From UBA4636 sp045534575 (GTDB taxonomy: Bacteria; Bacillota; Clostridia; Christensenellales; Borkfalkiaceae), in the NCBI GenBank assembly GCA_045534575.1, contig JAZSJZ010000004.1, forward strand, positions 192,249 to 256,248: a DNA stretch of 64,000 nucleotides, read 5' to 3'. Each line of letters opens with the position of its first letter. The stretch's first letter is position 1. The notes under the pieces are model-generated. The model was not told where the DNA came from. It did no database searches and was given only the letters and a program-made list of their open reading frames with translations. Both the position numbers and the translations under genes were made by a program. Positions 50,882 to 59,118 of the stretch are shown in pieces.

Positions 50882-50908
50882 ATGCGTTACTTTGTAACGC
50901 ATTTTTTT
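50882..50908 (+). terminator. Intrinsic terminator after galU
   Basis: ATGCGTTAC (50882-50890), loop TTT, GTAACGCAT (50894-50902), then a T-run to 50908. Confidence 0.92.
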
Positions 50909-51002
50909 GTGATTAAAAATATCAATTAAAAAAAATTATTAAAAATTTATCGAAAAACGGCAAAAAAAGATTAAAATAGAGCCAAAAATTTTACAAAACC
51001 TA

Positions 51003-51030
51003 TTTACAAGTTATTTATTTATGTTATAAT
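51003..51030 (+). promoter_or_regulatory. Promoter of the mcsA-mcsB-clpC operon
   Basis: TTTACA (51003-51008), a 16-base spacer, and TATAAT (51025-51030). No CIRCE element or tandem-heptad CtsR box was seen around it. Confidence 0.65.
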
Positions 51031-51054
51031 ATAATAAATAAAGGAATTTTGACT

Positions 51055-51351
51055 ATGATTTGCCCTATTTGCCACAAAAACCAAGCCAACTCAAAAGTTA
51101 TAAAAAATTTCGGCAGTTTGACCGTTGAGGGTCTTGTTTGCGACGAGTGTTATAACGTGGCTTGTTCGCTTGACGCAAAGGGCTTTTATTATTTGTTTTA
51201 TGAACTTCCCAAAAAAAGTTGCTCGGTTTGCGGAAGAAGTTATAGAGAGTTTTCTCAAACGTTGCTTCTTGGTTGCCCTAATTGCTATAATGAGTTTCGT
51301 GAAGAGTTAGCGCCACTTATTAGCCGAGTGCAGGGAGGTGGCGGTAAATGA
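51055..51351 (+). CDS. mcsA: McsA-like zinc-binding activator, short form
   Basis: McsA activates the arginine kinase McsB. 98 residues from the ATG at 51055 (AAGGAA at 51041-51046; the TTG at 51049 is less likely). Four C-x-x-C pairs are present (CPIC, CDEC, CSVC, CPNC), enough for two zinc sites, as in the N-terminal part of McsA. Typical McsA is longer (about 180 residues) and has a C-terminal UVR-like motif; here the chain ends after FREELAPLISRVQGGGGK, so that part is missing. The stop overlaps mcsB by four bases. Confidence 0.85.
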   Translation: MICPICHKNQANSKVIKNFGSLTVEGLVCDECYNVACSLDAKGFYYLFYELPKKSCSVCGRSYREFSQTLLLGCPNCYNEFREELAPLISRVQGGGGK

Positions 51352-52358
51352 TTAAAGACACTTCCGTTGCGGTAACTTCAAGAATTAGGCTTGCTAGAAA
51401 TTTATCGGGCTACTACTTTCCGACCCTACTTCGAGGAACTAAACAAGAGGCGGAAATTGCAAAAAGTCTTGAGCAAGTTTTGCAAAGAATTGGCGGGTTT
51501 ACCTTTTATAGGATGAAAGACTTACATCAAGCGTTCAAAGAGTCTCTAGTTGAAAGATACATAATTTCAACAGCGCTTGCCGAAAACGACGGCGGTGTTG
51601 TGTGCATAAATCGTGATGGGCAAACATCGGTTATGATAAACGAAGAGGATCACGTTCGTGAGCAGTGCTTATTTAAAGGCTTGGACCTTATGAGTGCTTA
51701 TTCAAGAATTAGTGCGCTTGATACGCTTTTGAACCGAAATTTGCGTTTTGCAAAAAACGGCGAAACTTATTTCACGGCTTGCCCAACCAACGTAGGAACG
51801 GGGCTAAGAGCGTCGGTTATGCTATTCTTACCAGCGCTAACCTATTCTTGTGCGATAGGCGAAATTCAAGAGCGCGCAACAAAAATTGGGCTAACCGTTA
51901 GAGGTGCGTTTGGCGAAGGAAGCGAGGCAGAATGCTTTTTATACCAAATAAGCAACGAAATAACGCTAAACGTTCCGCCAAAGAATTTAATAACGCAAGT
52001 AGATAGTTTTTCAAAGCAAATCGTAAAAGAGGAAATTGACGAGCGCTACGCGCTCTATACCGACTACCGCGCACTTATTGATGATAAATGCCTAAGAGCG
52101 CTAGGAATTTTGCAAAATGCAGTAATTTTAGGCTACGAAGAGTTTGTTGACCTAATTTCTAAAGTTAAACTCGGCATTGCAATGGGAATTATCAAAGCCC
52201 AAATGCCAGAAGTTATAGACAATCTTTTGGTAACCGCTAGAACGAATAGTTTAACGCTCGTTGAAGATATCGAAGCAAACAGCCTTGACGAAAAGCGAGC
52301 ATCTTACGTTAGAAGGGCTTTAACGCAAATAGGTTGCAAACCGAATTTTAACGTTTAA
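51348..52358 (+). CDS. mcsB: Protein-arginine kinase McsB
   Basis: Phosphorylates arginines on proteins and marks them for ClpCP. 336 residues of phosphagen-kinase fold. Motifs: TSRIRLARN near 10, NEEDHVREQ at 98-106, ACPTNVGTGLRASV around C145, and RGAFGEGSEAECFLYQISNE near 185. Ends with the C-terminal helical domain. It has no N-terminal guanidino-substrate domain, as expected for McsB. In an operon with mcsA and clpC; the matching phosphatase ywlE is encoded nearby. Confidence 0.95.
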   Translation: MIKDTSVAVTSRIRLARNLSGYYFPTLLRGTKQEAEIAKSLEQVLQRIGGFTFYRMKDLHQAFKESLVERYIISTALAENDGGVVCINRDGQTSVMINEEDHVREQCLFKGLDLMSAYSRISALDTLLNRNLRFAKNGETYFTACPTNVGTGLRASVMLFLPALTYSCAIGEIQERATKIGLTVRGAFGEGSEAECFLYQISNEITLNVPPKNLITQVDSFSKQIVKEEIDERYALYTDYRALIDDKCLRALGILQNAVILGYEEFVDLISKVKLGIAMGIIKAQMPEVIDNLLVTARTNSLTLVEDIEANSLDEKRASYVRRALTQIGCKPNFNV

Positions 52359-52391
52359 AAACATAAAAACAACTTTCAAAAATAATTAGGT

Positions 52392-54959
52392 ATGGAAAAT
52401 AAAGGCGTTTCGGGTGGAAGAGCCATCCAAAGAGCAACTGAAGAATTTAAGAAAATCACGGCAATGACAAGTGAAATTGCCGCATCTTTTGGCGTTAAAT
52501 ATATCGCGACCGAATTTTTCTTGCTTGCAATAATTAGATCCAACGGAAGAAGTTCAATGTTACTTCGCTCTTATAACGTAACCGAAACGACGGTGCTTCC
52601 TATAATTCGAAATTGTATCGATAAGTCGTTAACAAGGGTTGGTTTTACCGTTTCGGTAAAAAGCCTTATCAACAACTTAACCGCTATTGCAGACGCTAAT
52701 AATTGCACTTATATTTCCACCGAGCATTTCCTTTACGCAATTTTATCTTTTAACTGCGTTGCAAGAGATATTATTTTATCTACCGCCACAGATATTAAAT
52801 CTTTAACGGAAAATTTGCAACGGCTTATGCGCCCGTCTGTAACAAAACCTTTAACGAGAAGTGTTGGGGAAAGAGGTTGGCAACAACCTAGTTCCACTTC
52901 AACCGCTCAAAAACCAAGTTTTAGCCAAGGCGGTTTTGTGGGTATTGGTTCTCAAAGCGGTTTGAGTAGCGCAAGTTCTACTTTTGCCCAAAGTGTTTCA
53001 AATCAAAACGCTCCGTCTATTAAAGGCACTCCGCTTGAAAAATATGGCGTAGATTTAACCGAACAAGCAAGATTAGGTCGCCTTGACCCTGTTATCGGCA
53101 GAAAAGACGAAATGCAAAGTCTTGTTAATGCGCTTAATAGAAAAAACAAAAACAGCCCGCTTTTAGTTGGCGAGCCCGGCATTGGTAAAAGCGCCGTTAT
53201 TGAGGGTTTTGCCGAACTTATCGCAAGCGGAAACGTTCCCGATAGTTTAAAGAACAAAATTTTGTTTTCGCTAGATTTAAGTTCAGTGGTTGCGGGCGCA
53301 AAGTTTAGAGGCGAGTTCGAGGCTCGTTTCAAAGAAGTTATAAAATACGTAACTGAGGCAAAGAACGTAATTTTATTCATTGATGAAATTCATAACCTCG
53401 TTTCGGGTGTCAAGAGCGACGGGATGGACGCTAGCGAAATTTTAAAACCAGCGCTAGCAAGGGGTGAAATTCAACTTATCGGTGCAACGACTATTGCTGA
53501 ATATAGAAAATATATCGAAAAAGATTCTGCTCTAGATAGAAGATTTTCAGTTATAAATCTTAATCCGCCGTCCGTTGAAGATACCATTGAAATAATAAAA
53601 GGGCTTAGAGATAATTTTGAAGCCCACCACCAAATCGAAATAACTGACGAGGCAATCGAAGTTGCCGTTAAACTTAGCGATAGATACATAACGACTAAAT
53701 TCTTGCCCGATAAGGCTATTGATTTAATCGACGAGGCGGCGGCAAGGTCTAGGCTTCAAAGCAGTAAGCCAGATAGTGAGATACTTCAAAAAGAAGAGGA
53801 ATATCGCCAAATTTTAGGCGAAATTGATTACGCTCGCTCTTGTGGCTATAACGTTTCTGCGCTATCGACAAGACAAGCCGAACTTGACCGTGAAATAGAA
53901 GAACTTTATAAGGCTAGAGATAAGCGTTTAGCAAGGGCTAATCCGTTTATCGACGGGGAGGACGTTGCTAAAGTTGTTAGCGATACCACAAAAATCCCCG
54001 TTGCAAAACTAACCCAATCGCAAGCAGAAAGGCTTATCAACTTAGAGAACATTTTGCACGAGCGAGTTATCGGTCAAAGCGAGGCAGTAAATAGTGTTTC
54101 TCAAGCGGTAAGGCGGGCAATGAGCGGTATTGCCGACCCTAACAAGCCAATAGGAACTTTTATGTTCGTTGGCCCTACGGGCGTTGGTAAAACAGAACTA
54201 TCAAAGGCACTAACCGAAGCGCTTTTTAGCGATGATAGAATGCTTATTCGCATCGATATGAGCGAATATATGGAAAAAAGTAGCATTTCTAAACTTATCG
54301 GCGCGCCACCGGGCTATGTTGGTTTTGACGACGAGGGGCAACTAACCGAAAAGGTAAGAAGAAATCCTTACTCTGTCGTTTTGTTTGACGAAATTGAAAA
54401 AGCGCACCCAGACGTTTTTAATCTTATGCTTCAAATTTTTGACGAGGGACGGCTCACTGACAGCAAGGGAAGATTAGTAGATTTTAAAAACTGCGTTATC
54501 ATAATGACTTTAAACGTGGGCGCAACCGAAGCCGTTAAAAAGAAAGTTTCCATTGGCTTTGGAGCAGTAGAAGAAACTAGCCAAACTGACGTTAAAGAAC
54601 GTGTTGAAGTAGAACTTAAAAAGAAGTTTAAGCCCGAGTTTTTGAACAGAATTGACGAAATTGTGCACTTTAATAGGCTTTCTAAAGACGAGTGCAGTGA
54701 AATTTGTATTCTTATTTTAGAAGGGCTTAAAAAGAGGCTTTTAGATAAGAAAATTTATATCAACTTCGACGATAGCGTTATCGAACATATTCTCGATAAA
54801 GGCTATAACGAAGAATACGGCGCAAGACCGTTAAAACGCGCGGTTAGAGATATGATTGAAGATGAACTTTCTAACAAACTTATTCGTGGAATAGTAAAAG
54901 AAGGTTCAAGAGTTTATATCAGCGTTGAAAATCAAAAAATCGTATTCAGCGTTGGCTGA
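52392..54959 (+). CDS. clpC: ClpC-type AAA+ unfoldase
   Basis: Unfolds proteins for ClpP. 855 residues. An N-terminal repeat domain (about 10-150) that in ClpC binds phospho-arginine; a Ser/Gln-rich linker (about 160-210); first AAA+ with Walker A GEPGIGKSA near 257 and Walker B ILFIDEIHNLV; a short middle domain (about 460-515) of the ClpC type; second AAA+ with GPTGVGKTE near 596 and VVLFDEIEKAHPD; arginine-rich C-terminal domain (YGARPLKRAVRD). No ctsR repressor gene precedes the operon. A VGF-type ClpP loop is not clearly seen. Confidence 0.94.
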   Translation: MENKGVSGGRAIQRATEEFKKITAMTSEIAASFGVKYIATEFFLLAIIRSNGRSSMLLRSYNVTETTVLPIIRNCIDKSLTRVGFTVSVKSLINNLTAIADANNCTYISTEHFLYAILSFNCVARDIILSTATDIKSLTENLQRLMRPSVTKPLTRSVGERGWQQPSSTSTAQKPSFSQGGFVGIGSQSGLSSASSTFAQSVSNQNAPSIKGTPLEKYGVDLTEQARLGRLDPVIGRKDEMQSLVNALNRKNKNSPLLVGEPGIGKSAVIEGFAELIASGNVPDSLKNKILFSLDLSSVVAGAKFRGEFEARFKEVIKYVTEAKNVILFIDEIHNLVSGVKSDGMDASEILKPALARGEIQLIGATTIAEYRKYIEKDSALDRRFSVINLNPPSVEDTIEIIKGLRDNFEAHHQIEITDEAIEVAVKLSDRYITTKFLPDKAIDLIDEAAARSRLQSSKPDSEILQKEEEYRQILGEIDYARSCGYNVSALSTRQAELDREIEELYKARDKRLARANPFIDGEDVAKVVSDTTKIPVAKLTQSQAERLINLENILHERVIGQSEAVNSVSQAVRRAMSGIADPNKPIGTFMFVGPTGVGKTELSKALTEALFSDDRMLIRIDMSEYMEKSSISKLIGAPPGYVGFDDEGQLTEKVRRNPYSVVLFDEIEKAHPDVFNLMLQIFDEGRLTDSKGRLVDFKNCVIIMTLNVGATEAVKKKVSIGFGAVEETSQTDVKERVEVELKKKFKPEFLNRIDEIVHFNRLSKDECSEICILILEGLKKRLLDKKIYINFDDSVIEHILDKGYNEEYGARPLKRAVRDMIEDELSNKLIRGIVKEGSRVYISVENQKIVFSVG

Positions 54960-54993
54960 AAACAAATATAAATAAATTTACGGAGGAAATTCT

Positions 54994-55512
54994 ATGAAAA
55001 TTGAAATCGCAGCAAAAAACTATCGTGTAACTGAAGACCTTAACAAAGTTTTAGAGAAGAAACTTTCTAAACTTGATAAGTATTTCGACGACGACGCTAC
55101 TTGCAAAATTTACCTAAAGAAAGAGAAGCGTGATTCCAAAATGGAAGTTTCTCTTGAACGTGTTGGGCTTTATTTAAGAGCCGAAGCAAACGGCGAAAAT
55201 TTTTACGATATTATCGACGCTATCGTTCCAAAACTAGAACGCCAAATTTATAAATATCGTTCAAAACTTGAGAAAAAACTCAAAAAAGGCGTTAAAATCG
55301 AAGATATTGAGCCTATCGAGGCAGATGAGTTTAAACTTGTTAAAACCAAGCAATTTGAAGTTAAGCCAATCTCGATTGACGAGGCTATTGAAGAATTTGA
55401 ACTCATTGGGCATAGTTTTTTCGTGTTTTTAGATGCTGACGATAATAAAGTGAAAGTGCTTTATTTAAGAGACGACGGCAACATCGGCTTAATCAATCCT
55501 ATCGTTAAATAG
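54994..55512 (+). CDS. hpf: Ribosome hibernation-promoting factor, long form
   Basis: Binds the small subunit and joins two 70S ribosomes into inactive 100S dimers. 172 residues: the N-terminal HPF/YfiA domain (1-100; LNKVLEKKLSKLDKYFD, ANGENFYDIIDAIVPKLERQIYKYRSKL split across motifs), a linker, and the C-terminal dimerisation domain (about 118-172; VKTKQFEVKPISIDEAIEEF, GHSFFVFLDADD, VLYLRDDGNIGLI). The long form is typical of Firmicutes. A very strong GGAGGAA site lies before the ATG, 35 bases after clpC. Confidence 0.94.
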   Translation: MKIEIAAKNYRVTEDLNKVLEKKLSKLDKYFDDDATCKIYLKKEKRDSKMEVSLERVGLYLRAEANGENFYDIIDAIVPKLERQIYKYRSKLEKKLKKGVKIEDIEPIEADEFKLVKTKQFEVKPISIDEAIEEFELIGHSFFVFLDADDNKVKVLYLRDDGNIGLINPIVK

Positions 55513-55558
55513 GCTTAGTTTAAATAATTTTTATTAACAATTACGCAAGAAGGTAAAA

Positions 55559-56353
55559 ATGGAAATTGGTGTTTCAACTGCGTCGCTTTTTCTTCGTTAC
55601 TATAATGAAGACGCACTTGCAATTTTAAACGGAATTGACTCAAAAGTTACCGAAATTTTCCTTGAGTCGTTCACGGAATATAAAAAGGAATTTGGCTTAA
55701 AACTTCAACCGCTACTAAACGGGCTGAAGGTCAATTCCTTGCACGTTTTAACGACGCAGTTCGAGCCACAACTATTCGAGCCGTGCGATAGGGCAAGACG
55801 AGATGCTTTCGATATGATTAAAGGCGTTTTTGAACTAGGAGAAGTGGTTGGCGCAAAATACTATATTTTGCACGGCAAGGCTTATTTTAAGAAAACGGCA
55901 AAATTTAATCAATACGAGTTTTACGGCAAGAGTTTTAACGAACTTTGCGACCTTGCCGAAAAATACGGTATGGAAATTTGTTTAGAAAACGTTGAGTGGG
56001 CGTTTTATAGGTCAATAGGCTTTTTCTCTAGGATGAAAAAGTTTTGCCCAAGACTAAAAGGTTGCCTAGATATTAAGCAAGCAAGACTATCGGGCGTTGA
56101 TTACACTGATTATATCAAAGAAATGAAAGGTGCGATAGCAACCGTGCATTTGAGCGACTACGACGAAAATGGAAAAATAGTGCTTCCGGGCAAGGGGCTT
56201 TTTGATTTTGAAAAACTCTTCAAGGAATTGAAAGCAGTTGGCTTTGACGGAAACGCTTTAATTGAAGTATATAAAGACAGTTACGAGAATATCGATGAAC
56301 TTAAAGAAAGTCTTTATTATTTAAGAAAAATAAAAGAAAGGGTATATGGTTAA
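55559..56353 (+). CDS. TIM-barrel sugar isomerase/epimerase or endonuclease-IV-like protein
   Basis: 264 residues of the xylose-isomerase-like TIM barrel (AP_endonuc_2) family. Metal-site strands can be traced: YYILHGKAYF (His), ICLENVEWAF (Glu), KGCLDIKQARLSG (Asp), ATVHLSDYDENGKIVLPGKGLFDF (His/Asp) and NALIEVYKDSYEN (Glu). Substrate unknown. It lies 47 bases after hpf and five bases before pgi, so sugar-phosphate metabolism is likely but not shown. Confidence 0.82.
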   Translation: MEIGVSTASLFLRYYNEDALAILNGIDSKVTEIFLESFTEYKKEFGLKLQPLLNGLKVNSLHVLTTQFEPQLFEPCDRARRDAFDMIKGVFELGEVVGAKYYILHGKAYFKKTAKFNQYEFYGKSFNELCDLAEKYGMEICLENVEWAFYRSIGFFSRMKKFCPRLKGCLDIKQARLSGVDYTDYIKEMKGAIATVHLSDYDENGKIVLPGKGLFDFEKLFKELKAVGFDGNALIEVYKDSYENIDELKESLYYLRKIKERVYG

Positions 56354-56358
56354 AAATT

Positions 56359-57789
56359 ATGAAAAGATTTAGCAATGCAGAATTTTTAAAAAGCATGAAA
56401 ATCCGCTTCGACTTCAACAACATGATGCAAGAATACGTTGGAAAAGAAGGCTTTACCGAAGAAGACTTACTTTGTTCTAAAAAACTTTGCCAAGATGCGT
56501 TTAAAATCGTTAAACAAAATCGTGGCAAAAATATGATGGGTTGGTCGGAACTTCACAAAAACCAAAAAGAAGTTGTAAAACTTATAAAAGCTGAGGCTAA
56601 AGAGGTTAGAAGAAAGTTTGACTATTTCGTTGTTTTAGGTATTGGCGGAAGCGCACTAGGCCCAATCGCAGTGTTTAACGCGCTAAAACATCTTCACTAT
56701 AACGACCTTCCAAAAAGCAAGAGAAAAGGTCCTAAATTTTACGTAGAAGATAACGTTGACCCAGAGCGTATGACTGCGCTTTTAGACGTTATCGATATTG
56801 AAAAAACAATGTTCAACGTAGTAACTAAAAGCGGTTCTACGAGTGAAACGATGTCGCAATATCTTATCATTTGGAATATTTTAAAAGAAAAACTCGGCGA
56901 CAAGGCTAGCGAGCATATTATCGCAACCACGAGCGAATCAACGGGCAACCTAATTAAAATTGCTAAGCGTGATAATTTAAAAACGTTCTTTATTCCAGAC
57001 GGCGTTGGCGGAAGATTTAGCGAACTTTGCCCTGTTGGGCTTTTGCCTGCTAGCGTTTTGGGCGTTGATATTGAAGAACTACTTGCTGGTGCAAACTTTA
57101 TGGATAAACTTTGCAAAACGGCTTGTCCTTTTGAAAATCCTGCAATGGCGTTTGCAATTTTGCAATATCTATCATTTAAAAACGGCAAAAACATTTCAGT
57201 TATGATGCCTTATGCCGATAGTTTAAAACTTATGGCAGATTGGTATTGTCAACTTTGGGCGGAAAGTCTTGGCAAGGCAACTAAAAAAGATGGTAGCCCA
57301 GCGTTCGTTGGTCAAACGCCTGTTAAATCGCTCGGCGTTACCGACCAACACAGCCAAGTTCAACTCTATATTGCAGGTCCTTTCGATAAAGTTATCACGT
57401 TTATCGGCGTTGATAATTATCGTTCTAGGGTTGAAATTCCAAACGGCTGTGAAGAATTCCCTAACGTCAACTTCTTGTGCGGGCATTCTATGAACGAACT
57501 AATTTCAACCGAAATGAAGGCAACCGCTTACGCTTTAACAACGCACGGCAGATTAAACAATACCATTTATTTGCCAGAAGTTAACGAGTTCACTCTCGGT
57601 CAACTTATGTTTATGTTGGAACTTGCAACCGCTTATATTGGCGAAATGTTTGGCATCGATACCTACGACCAACCGGGCGTTGAAGAAGGCAAGAACGCAA
57701 CTTACGCTATGTTTGGAAGAGAGGGTTTTGAGAAAAAACGCGAGGAATTAAATTCGGCTAAACAGCCAAACGATAAATTCATCGTTTAA
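56359..57789 (+). CDS. pgi: Glucose-6-phosphate isomerase
   Basis: Interconverts glucose-6-phosphate and fructose-6-phosphate. 476 residues. SIS-type sugar sites: LGIGGSALGPIAVFNAL near 95, TKSGSTSETMSQ near 157, ATTSESTGNLIKIAKR, GVGGRFSELCPVGLLPAS, and the active-site segment LGVTDQHSQVQLYIAGPFDK near 330; ending YDQPGVEEGKNATYAMF. All catalytic Glu/His/Lys regions are seen. It supplies the fructose-6-phosphate used by GlmS. Confidence 0.95.
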   Translation: MKRFSNAEFLKSMKIRFDFNNMMQEYVGKEGFTEEDLLCSKKLCQDAFKIVKQNRGKNMMGWSELHKNQKEVVKLIKAEAKEVRRKFDYFVVLGIGGSALGPIAVFNALKHLHYNDLPKSKRKGPKFYVEDNVDPERMTALLDVIDIEKTMFNVVTKSGSTSETMSQYLIIWNILKEKLGDKASEHIIATTSESTGNLIKIAKRDNLKTFFIPDGVGGRFSELCPVGLLPASVLGVDIEELLAGANFMDKLCKTACPFENPAMAFAILQYLSFKNGKNISVMMPYADSLKLMADWYCQLWAESLGKATKKDGSPAFVGQTPVKSLGVTDQHSQVQLYIAGPFDKVITFIGVDNYRSRVEIPNGCEEFPNVNFLCGHSMNELISTEMKATAYALTTHGRLNNTIYLPEVNEFTLGQLMFMLELATAYIGEMFGIDTYDQPGVEEGKNATYAMFGREGFEKKREELNSAKQPNDKFIV

Positions 57790-57906
57790 CTAAAAGATAA
57801 AACTATGCAAATTTACTAACAAGTTAAAAGCCGTTTTAAACAAAAACCGCAAAAACTTAATTCTAATAAATTATGCTAAAAATAAGTAAATTTGCAAAAG
57901 AAGATT

Positions 57907-59073
57907 ATGATTACATTACTTTCATCAATTTTTATTAAAAACAAAAACGACGTAAGCAATTCTCGTGTTAGAAATGCTTACGGCGTTTTGTGCAGTGCGC
58001 TAGGTATTGTTCTAAACGTAATTCTATTTGGCTTCAAGTTCGTGATAGGTCTAATCACGGGCTCGATTGCTATTCAAGCAGATTCGTTTAACAACATTTC
58101 GGATGCTGGCTCATCTGCACTCTCGCTTTTTGGGTTTAAGGTAGCATCTAGAAAACCTACCAAAGAAAAACCTTTCGGGCAAGCAAGAATTGAATATATT
58201 TCCGCGCTAATCGTTGCTATTATCATAATGATAATGGGTTTTAGCGTTATAAGAGACGCGCTTTTTGGAATAATTGAGGGCACTTCTTCAACATTTTCTA
58301 TCGTTGCGGTTATAATTTTAGGAGCGTCAATTTTAGTTAAACTTTATATGGCTTTTTATAACTATAAAGTTGGAAAAAAGATTAACTCTTCTGCTCTAAA
58401 AGCCGTTGCAACCGATAGCATTGGCGATTGCATTTCAACTTTTGCAGTTCTTTGTTGCTTGCTAATTAACAAATTTTTCACTATTGATTTAGATAATTAT
58501 TGCGGTATTATCGTTGGTATTATCATTATGATTGCCGGCTTTAGAACAACTAAGGAAACGGTAGGCGAACTTCTAGGCAAACGCCCAAGCAAAGAAATAG
58601 TGCAAAAAATTTACGATATCGTTCTATCTTATGAAGAAATTTATGGTATTCACGATTTAGTCGTTCACGACTATGGTCCAAACAAACTTATGGTATCTCT
58701 TCACGCTGAAGTATCTGGCGATATGGATATTTACTATTTGCACGAACTTATCGATACCATTATGAATAGGCTAGATAAAGAACTAACTTGCGTTTCGGTA
58801 ATACATATGGACCCTATTTGCCTAAACGACGAAAAAACCAACGAAATGCGACTAGAAGTTGCTAAAGCGTGCCAAAAACTCGATTCTAGAATAACAATCC
58901 ACGATTTTAGAATGGTAGTAGGTCCAACCAAAACCAACGTCATTTTCGATGCTGACGTGCCACACGATTTATCTGGCGACGATGACGAAATCCGTCAAAA
59001 ACTCTGCGAAATTATTGAAAGCGAACTTGAAAACACTCAAGCCGTTATTCAAATTGATAAATCTTATATTTAA
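57907..59073 (+). CDS. Cation diffusion facilitator, NxxxD/DxxxD metal-site type, probable manganese exporter
   Basis: 388 residues from the ATG at 57907 (a TTG at 57892 is in frame). Six membrane helices, a cytoplasmic dimer domain (about 215-290: VQKIYDIVLSYEEIYGIHDLVVHDYG) and a further C-terminal ACT-like or second dimer-like region (about 300-388). The metal-site pairs are N62-NIS-D66 in helix 2 (IQADSFNNISDAGS) and D170-SIG-D174 in helix 5 (ATDSIGDC), the pattern linked to manganese-type CDF proteins, unlike the His/Asp pairs of the CDF gene at 22839. The extra C-terminal part makes it about 100 residues longer than the first CDF. Confidence 0.87.
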   Translation: MITLLSSIFIKNKNDVSNSRVRNAYGVLCSALGIVLNVILFGFKFVIGLITGSIAIQADSFNNISDAGSSALSLFGFKVASRKPTKEKPFGQARIEYISALIVAIIIMIMGFSVIRDALFGIIEGTSSTFSIVAVIILGASILVKLYMAFYNYKVGKKINSSALKAVATDSIGDCISTFAVLCCLLINKFFTIDLDNYCGIIVGIIIMIAGFRTTKETVGELLGKRPSKEIVQKIYDIVLSYEEIYGIHDLVVHDYGPNKLMVSLHAEVSGDMDIYYLHELIDTIMNRLDKELTCVSVIHMDPICLNDEKTNEMRLEVAKACQKLDSRITIHDFRMVVGPTKTNVIFDADVPHDLSGDDDEIRQKLCEIIESELENTQAVIQIDKSYI

Positions 59074-59118
59074 AAGAGGTTACTTTAAGAAAAATTGATA
59101 GGTTATCAAGGAGATAAT

